Source of the DNA: Patescibacteria group bacterium
GTDB taxonomy: Bacteria > Patescibacteriota > Minisyncoccia > Portnoybacterales > UBA2143
Direction: 5' to 3'
Length of the DNA: 26,461 nt
NCBI GenBank assembly: GCA_018819085.1
Contig: JAHJQT010000015.1
Coordinates: 1-26,461, forward strand
The translations under genes and the position numbers were made by a program. Shown here in pieces: positions 20,838-26,461 of this stretch. Each line of letters starts with the position of its first letter. Position 1 is the stretch's first letter. The notes under the pieces are model-generated. The model was not told where the DNA came from. It searched no databases and saw only the letters and a list, made by a program, of their open reading frames with translations.

Positions 20838-23678
20838 ATGAATCAAATACCTGAAATAGAAAAGAAAATATTAAAATTTTGGCAAGATAAAAAAATTTTT
20901 ACCAAATCAATAAAGCTTAATAAAAATAAGCCATTTTTTAGTTTTTATGATGGTCCCCCTTTTGCTTCGGGATTGCCTCATTATGGTCATATTTTAGCCA
21001 GCACTATTAAAGATACAGTTTTGCGTTATTGGTCAATGAAGGGGTATCAGATTTTATGGAGAGTTGGTTGGGATTGTCATGGTTTGCCTGTAGAAAATAT
21101 GGTTGAAAAAAAAATAGGGTTGAAAAGCAAAAAAGATATTGAAGAATACGGTATTGATAAATTTAATAAAGAATGTCAAAAATCCGTTTTTTTATGCATT
21201 AATGACTGGCATAAAACATTGAATCGTGTAGGCAGGTGGTCTGATTATTCTAATTCTTATGCGACTATGGATAATACTTACATTGAATCTGTTTGGTGGG
21301 TATTTAAACAATTATGGGATCAGGGATTAGTTTACCAGGATTTTCGAGTAACACCCTATTGTCCGCGCTGTGGCACTCCATTGTCCAATTTTGAGCTTAA
21401 TCAGCCAGGAGCTTATCAAGATGTGGAAGATGAATCTGTTTTTATTAAATTTAAGCTTAAAGATGAAAAAGATACTTATTTATTAGTTTGGACAACAACG
21501 CCCTGGACATTAGGAGCTAATACTGGAATTGCTGTCGGACCTAATTTTAAATATGTTAAAGCAAAAATTAATAACGAATATTTAATTTTAGTTAAGGATA
21601 GATTGAATGTTTTAGGCAATAGTAATGATTATAAGATTGTTGATGAATTTTTAGGAAAAGATTTAATTAATAAGAAATACGAACCGCTTTATTCGATGGA
21701 GTTTGAAGGTTCTGGTTACAGGGTAGTCCCAGCTGACTTTGTTTCAGTTGAAGACGGAACTGGTTTAGTTCATATTGCTCCTGCTTTTGGAGAAGAAGAT
21801 ATGGAATTAGGCAAAAAAGAAAATTTATCTAGTATAATTACAGTTAATGAAGAAGGTAAAATAATTAAAGGATTAAAAATTCCAGGCGAAGGTAAATTCG
21901 TTAAAAATGCTGATGCTGATGTTAAAGCAGATTTAAAAAAGCGAGGATTATTATTTAAAGAAGAAAAAATAGTTCATGCTTATCCTTTTTGCTGGCGCTG
22001 TGAAAGTCCTCTTTTATACTATCCTCTTAATAGTTGGTATATAGCTGTAACTAAGTTCAAGAAGGAATTAGTTAATAATAATAAGAAGATTAGATGGGTT
22101 CCTAAACATTTAAAGCATGGACGTTTTGGGAAATGGTTAGAAGGCGCGCGTGATTGGTCTTTTTCAAGAAATCGTTATTGGGGCGCGCCAATTCCAATTT
22201 GGGAGTGTCAGAAATGCGGGAAGAATAAATGTGTAGGTAGTGTTAAGGAATTAGGCGTTAAAATTAAAGATTTACATCGACCAATGATAGATAAAGTTTC
22301 TTTAAAATGTTCCTGCGGAGGAAAAATGAAAAGAACGCTAGAAGTTTTTGATTGTTGGTTTGAATCTGGTTCAATGCCTTATGGGCAATGGCATTACCCT
22401 TTTGAAAATAAGAAATTAGTAGAAAAAACTTTTCCAGCTGATTTTATTGCTGAAGGATTAGATCAGACGCGTGGCTGGTTTTATACTTTGCATGTTTTAG
22501 CAACAGCTTTAACTTTAAAGAATAAAGAACTTGGTAAAAATACTTCATCTTTTAAAAATGTTATTGTTAATGGGTTAATTTTAGGTGAGGATAATAAGAA
22601 ATTATCCAAGCGTTTAAAAAACTATGCTGCTCCGGAAACTATTTTTGATAAATACGGTGCTGATTCATTAAGATATTTTCTGCTCACAGGCACGCCTATG
22701 GGAGAAGATTATATTTTTTCCGAGAAAAGGATTGGAGAGACAATGCGTAGAACAATTATGACTTTTTGGAATTCATGTGTGTTTTATAAGACCTATGCAG
22801 ATAAAAAAAACAAAGCGTCTAAATTAATAATTCCTAAAAATATATTAGATAAATGGATCATATCCAAGCAAAATTCTTTTAATAAAGAAATAATAAAGTG
22901 GATGGATGAATATGAATTAACTAAGGCTGCTCGTTTAATTGATGAATTTATTAATGATCTTTCTAATTGGTATATTAGGCGTTCACGCAAGCGTTTCCAA
23001 AAGCCTGAGAATATTACAGAAAAAAAACAAGCTGAAAAAGTCTTATCTTATATCTTAGTTAATTTATCTAGAATAACAGCTCCTTTTTTACCATTTATTA
23101 GCGAAGAAGTATATCAATTATTAGGCGATAAAGAGTCAGTTCATTTAGATAGTTATCCAAAGCCAAAAGAAAAATTAATTAATGAGCAATTAGAAGAAAA
23201 AATGAATCAAGTAAGGCAAATAGCTGCTGAAGCTTTGGCGCAAAGAGCAAAAGCTGGGATTAAAGTAAGGCAACCATTAAATAGATTAACGATTAATAAT
23301 AAGCGGATAGTTTCTGATAAAGAATTAGCAGAAATAATAAAAGAAGAAGTGAATGTAAAAGAAATTGTTTTTGGAAAAAATATTAAACTAGATATTAAAA
23401 TTACTACTGAATTAAAAAATGAAGGATTAGTAAGAGATTTAGTTCGTATTATTCAAGGCATGCGCAAAGAGGCGGGATTAAATCCAGGTGAATTAATTAA
23501 TCTATATTACTCAGCTGATTCTGGTTTAGAGATAATTATTAAAAAACAAGAAAAAAATATTAAAGAAGATATAAGCGCTAAGAAATTAGAAACTAAGCCA
23601 AAAACTAATCAAAAATATTTAATTGAAAAGCAAATTGATTTAGATAATAAAAAAATTTGGTTTGGAATTAAAAAATAA
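20838..23678 (+). CDS. ileS: Isoleucyl-tRNA synthetase (archaeal/eukaryotic-like type)
   Basis: A 946-residue class I synthetase. The HIGH motif is HYGH (48-51) in GPPFASGLPHYGHILAS, and the KMSKS motif is KLSKR (588-592). The editing domain carries LVWTTTPWTLGANTGIAVG and the GTGLVHIAPAFGEED element. CPRCGTPL and CWRC, followed by CQKCG and CSCGG, are zinc-binding Cys clusters. The C-terminal region has anticodon-binding WYIRRSRKRF. The layout and the tail resemble the archaeal/eukaryotic-like IleS2 form, common in Patescibacteria. It begins 6 bp after argS and is probably cotranscribed. Confidence 0.96.
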   Translation: MNQIPEIEKKILKFWQDKKIFTKSIKLNKNKPFFSFYDGPPFASGLPHYGHILASTIKDTVLRYWSMKGYQILWRVGWDCHGLPVENMVEKKIGLKSKKDIEEYGIDKFNKECQKSVFLCINDWHKTLNRVGRWSDYSNSYATMDNTYIESVWWVFKQLWDQGLVYQDFRVTPYCPRCGTPLSNFELNQPGAYQDVEDESVFIKFKLKDEKDTYLLVWTTTPWTLGANTGIAVGPNFKYVKAKINNEYLILVKDRLNVLGNSNDYKIVDEFLGKDLINKKYEPLYSMEFEGSGYRVVPADFVSVEDGTGLVHIAPAFGEEDMELGKKENLSSIITVNEEGKIIKGLKIPGEGKFVKNADADVKADLKKRGLLFKEEKIVHAYPFCWRCESPLLYYPLNSWYIAVTKFKKELVNNNKKIRWVPKHLKHGRFGKWLEGARDWSFSRNRYWGAPIPIWECQKCGKNKCVGSVKELGVKIKDLHRPMIDKVSLKCSCGGKMKRTLEVFDCWFESGSMPYGQWHYPFENKKLVEKTFPADFIAEGLDQTRGWFYTLHVLATALTLKNKELGKNTSSFKNVIVNGLILGEDNKKLSKRLKNYAAPETIFDKYGADSLRYFLLTGTPMGEDYIFSEKRIGETMRRTIMTFWNSCVFYKTYADKKNKASKLIIPKNILDKWIISKQNSFNKEIIKWMDEYELTKAARLIDEFINDLSNWYIRRSRKRFQKPENITEKKQAEKVLSYILVNLSRITAPFLPFISEEVYQLLGDKESVHLDSYPKPKEKLINEQLEEKMNQVRQIAAEALAQRAKAGIKVRQPLNRLTINNKRIVSDKELAEIIKEEVNVKEIVFGKNIKLDIKITTELKNEGLVRDLVRIIQGMRKEAGLNPGELINLYYSADSGLEIIIKKQEKNIKEDISAKKLETKPKTNQKYLIEKQIDLDNKKIWFGIKK

Positions 23679-23735
23679 TTGTTTTTGGGGACAGTCTTTA
23701 ATTAAAGTACTATAATAGAGAGGTGGGGTAGATAT

Positions 23736-23799
23736 TTGACATTTAAAGAGTTTTAAGTATACTTAAAATATAGGGTAAATATCAAAAAGTTTTAAGTAT
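23736..23799 (+). promoter_or_regulatory. Promoter with palindromic operator before the AAA ATPase gene
   Basis: TTGACA (23736-23741) and TATACT (23758-23763) are 16 bp apart. A perfect 18-bp palindrome, TTTTAAGTATACTTAAAA (23751-23768), is centred on the -10 box. Its half AGTTTTAAGTAT (23749-23760) recurs at 23788-23799, ending inside the start codon. Binding there would block both initiation of transcription and the ribosome. The repressor is unknown. Confidence 0.6.
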
Positions 23800-25003
23800 G
23801 ATTAAAAAATATATTAAAAGAAAATACTATTTAAATAAAATTGCTCCCTTTATGGACAAGGGGGTTATTAAAGTTATTGTTGGACAAAGGAGAGTAGGCA
23901 AAAGTTACCTGCTTTTTCAACTTATGGATGTTATTAAGAAAAGTCATAAAAACGCTAATATCATTTATATCAATAAGGAACTTAATGAATTTGACGAAAT
24001 TAAAAATTATAAAGATCTTATAGATTTTGTTAAACAAAATACTCAAGCGAGAAGAAAAAACTATATATTTATTGATGAAATTCAGGATATTAATAAATTT
24101 GAGAAGGCGTTAAGAGATCTTAATGCTAGGGGTAAATATGATATTTACTGTACAGGTAGTAACGCTAATTTGCTTTCAGGAGAACTAGCTACATATTTAA
24201 GCGGCAGGTATGTTGAATTTAAAGTTTTCAGCTTGTCTTATTCAGAATTTTTACTTTTTCATAAGCTAACGGATAATCAGAAGTCATTTTTGAAATACAT
24301 AAAATATGGAGGACTACCCTATTTAATTCATTTAGAATTAGAGGATTCAATAGTATATGATTATTTAAGAAATGTTTATAACACGATTCTTTTCAAGGAT
24401 GTAGTTAACAGGCACAAAATTCGTAATACTGCTTTTTTAGAAAGATTGGTTGAATATTTAGCTGATAATACTGGAAGTTTGGTTTCAGCTAAAAAAATTA
24501 GCGATTTCTTAAAATCTCAAAAAACTGATATTTCGCCTAATATTGTATTGGATTATTTATCCTTCTTAGTGCAGGCGTTTTTCGTTTTTAAAGTTCCTCG
24601 GTCGGATATTCATGGCAAAAAAATCTTTGAAATCAATGATAAGTATTATTTTGAAGATCTTGGATTAAGACATTCAATTACGGGGTATAAGCAACCTGAT
24701 ATTAATAAAATATTAGAAAATTTAGTTTTTTTGCATATGCGAATTGCTGGTTATAAAGTAACGGTTGGACAGCTTGGTAATAAGGAAGTTGATTTTGTCT
24801 GTGAAAAAGACGATAAAAGATTATATCTTCAAGTTGCATATAGGATCACAGAAGAAAATCGTGAAAGAGAATTCGGTAATTTATTGACAATTCCAGACAA
24901 TTTCCCTAAAATAGTGATTTCTATGGATGAGATGATAGACAAGGGTGAGTATAAAGGGATTAAACAGATAGATATCAGAGATTTTTTAATTAATCATGTT
25001 TAA
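23798..25003 (+). CDS. AAA-type ATPase with DUF4143 domain (COG1373-like)
   Basis: A 401-residue protein with an N-terminal P-loop ATPase, Walker A VGQRRVGKS (28-36) and Walker B YIFIDEIQD (89-97), a sensor-like YCTGSNANLLSGELATYLSGR, and a C-terminal DUF4143 region (KKIFEINDKYYFEDLGLR, then NKEVDFVCEKDDKRLYLQVAY, which looks like a decayed nuclease fold). Members of this family are abundant in archaea and small-genome bacteria; their role is unclear. The promoter has a palindromic operator. The stop codon overlaps the next gene's start by 8 nt. Confidence 0.88.
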   Translation: MIKKYIKRKYYLNKIAPFMDKGVIKVIVGQRRVGKSYLLFQLMDVIKKSHKNANIIYINKELNEFDEIKNYKDLIDFVKQNTQARRKNYIFIDEIQDINKFEKALRDLNARGKYDIYCTGSNANLLSGELATYLSGRYVEFKVFSLSYSEFLLFHKLTDNQKSFLKYIKYGGLPYLIHLELEDSIVYDYLRNVYNTILFKDVVNRHKIRNTAFLERLVEYLADNTGSLVSAKKISDFLKSQKTDISPNIVLDYLSFLVQAFFVFKVPRSDIHGKKIFEINDKYYFEDLGLRHSITGYKQPDINKILENLVFLHMRIAGYKVTVGQLGNKEVDFVCEKDDKRLYLQVAYRITEENREREFGNLLTIPDNFPKIVISMDEMIDKGEYKGIKQIDIRDFLINHV

Positions 25004-26461
25004 ATCTAAAATTAAACAATGTCAAAGTTGTAATATCAAGTTCACTATAGAACCTGAAGACTTTGAATTCTATAAAAAAATAGATGTGCCTGAACCTACC
25101 TTTTGTCCTGAGTGTAGAATGAAGAGAAGATTTGTTTTTAGAAATGAAAAGAATCTATCTAAGAGAAAAGATGATTCGACTGGAAAAGAAATTTTTTCAA
25201 TGTTTTCTCAAGAATCACCAATTAAAGTTTATGAAAGAAAACTTTGGTGGTCTGATGATTGGGATCCAATGGAATATGGTCAGGAATATGATTTTGATAA
25301 ATCATTTTTTGAACAATTGGGAGTGTTAACTAAAAAAGTTCCTTGGCCAAGTCGTGTTTTGGATGAGCCAATAATAAATAGTGATTATAGTGCTAATGGT
25401 AATTCTTTAAAGAATTGTTATTTAGCCTTTAGTACTGGTTGGAGCGAGGATTGTGCATATATTGTCATGGCATCCTATGCTAAAGATTGTTATGATAATT
25501 CATATATAGCTAAATGTGAATTGTGTTATGATAATTTTCAAATAGCTGGTTGCTATAAAACAATTTTTTCTTCAAATTGTTCGGACTGTCAGGAAGTGTA
25601 TTTTTCTAAGAATTTAATGAATTGTCAAAATTGTTTTGGATGTACTAATCTAAGACACAAGAAGTATCATATTTTTAATAAATCTTATTCAAAAGAAGAT
25701 TACGAAGAAAAGATTAAAGATTTTAATTTAGGATCATATGTATATATTGAAGAGATAAAAGAAAAAGCAAAAGAATCACATTTAAAATTTCCAAATAAGT
25801 ACATGAATGGAAGTAAAAATGTGGATGTGACTGGAGATGATATATATAATTCTAAAAATGTAATTAAATCTTTTTCCATTAAAGACGGAGAAAATTTAAA
25901 ATACTGTCAATCTCTTGATTTTAAACCAGGTGCTAAAGATAGTTATGATTATACAATGCCAGGTGTTAATGCAAAATTAATTTATGAATGTATTACTACT
26001 GGGCTTGGAATTAATAAGGTAAAATTTTCTTTTAATTGTTTTCCTAATTGTAGGGAGCTTGATTATTGTGTTGAATGCCACTCCTCCTCCAACCTTTTTG
26101 CCTGCGTAGGCCTGTGTCATAAACAGTATTGCATCCTAAACAAACAATATACCAAAGAAGAATATCAAGAAATGATTCCAAAGATAAAGAAACATATGAA
26201 TGATATGCCATATACAGATAAGAAGGGGCGAGTATATAAATATGGAGAGTTCTTTCCTCCAGAACTATCTCCATTTGGCTACAATGAAACAATAGCTAAT
26301 GAATACTTCCCATTAACAAAAGAACAAGCAATAGCACAGGGCTATAATTGGTATGATAAACCAAAGAGTGAATACAAACCAACAATCAAAGCATCTAATC
26401 TGCCAGACAACATCAAAGATGTAGATAATAGTATTTTAAAAGAAGTAATAGAGTGTGAGAA
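24996..26461 (+). CDS. Cys-rich orphan protein, truncated at the window edge
   Basis: An uninterrupted frame of 488 codons with no stop before the window ends. It begins with a zinc-ribbon-like pair of CxxC motifs (Cys9/12 and Cys37/40, the latter CPECRMKRR). A Cys- and Tyr-rich body follows, in which short units such as KDCYDNSYIAKCELCYDN, SNCSDCQEVYFSKN and NCQNCFGCTNL recur every 15-20 residues. The element YHIFNKSYSKEDYEEKI (about 230) returns as YCILNKQYTKEEYQEMI (about 380), which shows an internal duplication. I do not know a function. The ATG at 24996 overlaps the ATPase gene stop by 8 nt, so the two are likely coupled. The C-terminus is not seen. Confidence 0.85.
   Translation, partial: MFKSKIKQCQSCNIKFTIEPEDFEFYKKIDVPEPTFCPECRMKRRFVFRNEKNLSKRKDDSTGKEIFSMFSQESPIKVYERKLWWSDDWDPMEYGQEYDFDKSFFEQLGVLTKKVPWPSRVLDEPIINSDYSANGNSLKNCYLAFSTGWSEDCAYIVMASYAKDCYDNSYIAKCELCYDNFQIAGCYKTIFSSNCSDCQEVYFSKNLMNCQNCFGCTNLRHKKYHIFNKSYSKEDYEEKIKDFNLGSYVYIEEIKEKAKESHLKFPNKYMNGSKNVDVTGDDIYNSKNVIKSFSIKDGENLKYCQSLDFKPGAKDSYDYTMPGVNAKLIYECITTGLGINKVKFSFNCFPNCRELDYCVECHSSSNLFACVGLCHKQYCILNKQYTKEEYQEMIPKIKKHMNDMPYTDKKGRVYKYGEFFPPELSPFGYNETIANEYFPLTKEQAIAQGYNWYDKPKSEYKPTIKASNLPDNIKDVDNSILKEVIECE

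Noticed and set aside
25132..25329. Plus-strand 65-codon frame
   Set aside because: Out of frame within the Cys-rich gene, whose own frame stays open from 24996 to the window end.
26044..26292. Minus-strand frame of 82 codons
   Set aside because: Lies fully within the long Cys-rich coding frame on the plus strand.
1..26461. Further tRNA or rRNA genes, insertion sequences with transposase, or UGA recoding
   Set aside because: No cloverleaf besides the tmRNA ends, no transposase motif, and several genes end in TGA, so none could be supported.

Overview
This is a contiguous stretch of an AT-rich bacterial chromosome (about 30% G+C by eye). It most resembles a member of the Patescibacteria / Candidate Phyla Radiation. 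The reasons are very compact core genes, many genes without a Shine-Dalgarno sequence, an isoleucyl-tRNA synthetase of the archaeal/eukaryotic-like type, stand-alone receiver domains, several tiny toxin-antitoxin loci, and small orphan proteins of the kind common in that group. UGA is used as a stop, so the standard bacterial code applies. The lineage is inferred from gene content, not from a tree.

Layout. 1-640: a ParD/RelE-ParE-type toxin-antitoxin pair. 639-4110 (minus): ruvB and a type IV pilus/secretion ATPase (PilB/GspE) with a long Lys/Glu-rich tail; between them lies a probable structured RNA. 4187-5481: tsaE and a stand-alone 5'-3' exonuclease. 5518-8486: a signalling operon of a V4R-like small protein, a soluble two-PAS histidine kinase and two single-domain response regulators. 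8496-9524: a membrane-anchored YerB/DUF3048 protein. 9566-10603: three overlapping genes ending in a caspase/gingipain-fold protease. 10604-12900: palindromic elements, a small basic orphan protein, and a LexA-like S24 repressor translationally coupled to a MazF/PemK toxin. 12903-13835: holA. 13836-15790 (minus): a translation block, smpB-ssrA(tmRNA)-infC-rpmI-rplT, whose terminator sits inside the end of holA. 15855-16711: a DUF6922/AbiEii-type pair. 16730-19280: an apparent accessory island with two minus-strand genes (a polytopic membrane protein and a HExxH protein), three copies of a direct repeat and, around the HExxH gene, near-perfect 30-bp inverted repeats. 19308-23678: argS and ileS. 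23798-26461: an AAA ATPase/DUF4143 protein with a palindromic operator, and a Cys-rich orphan protein that runs off the window.

How it fits together. Core information-processing genes (ruvB, tsaE, holA, infC/rpmI/rplT, smpB/ssrA, argS, ileS) alternate with small conflict or stress modules. Four genes have a -35/-10 pair positioned so that the start codon is at or next to the predicted transcription start, which suggests common leaderless translation. The most unusual items are the caspase-like operon (9566-10603), the LexA-MazF operon (11691-12799), the inverted-repeat cassette (18389-19111) and the nested palindromes (10637-12880).
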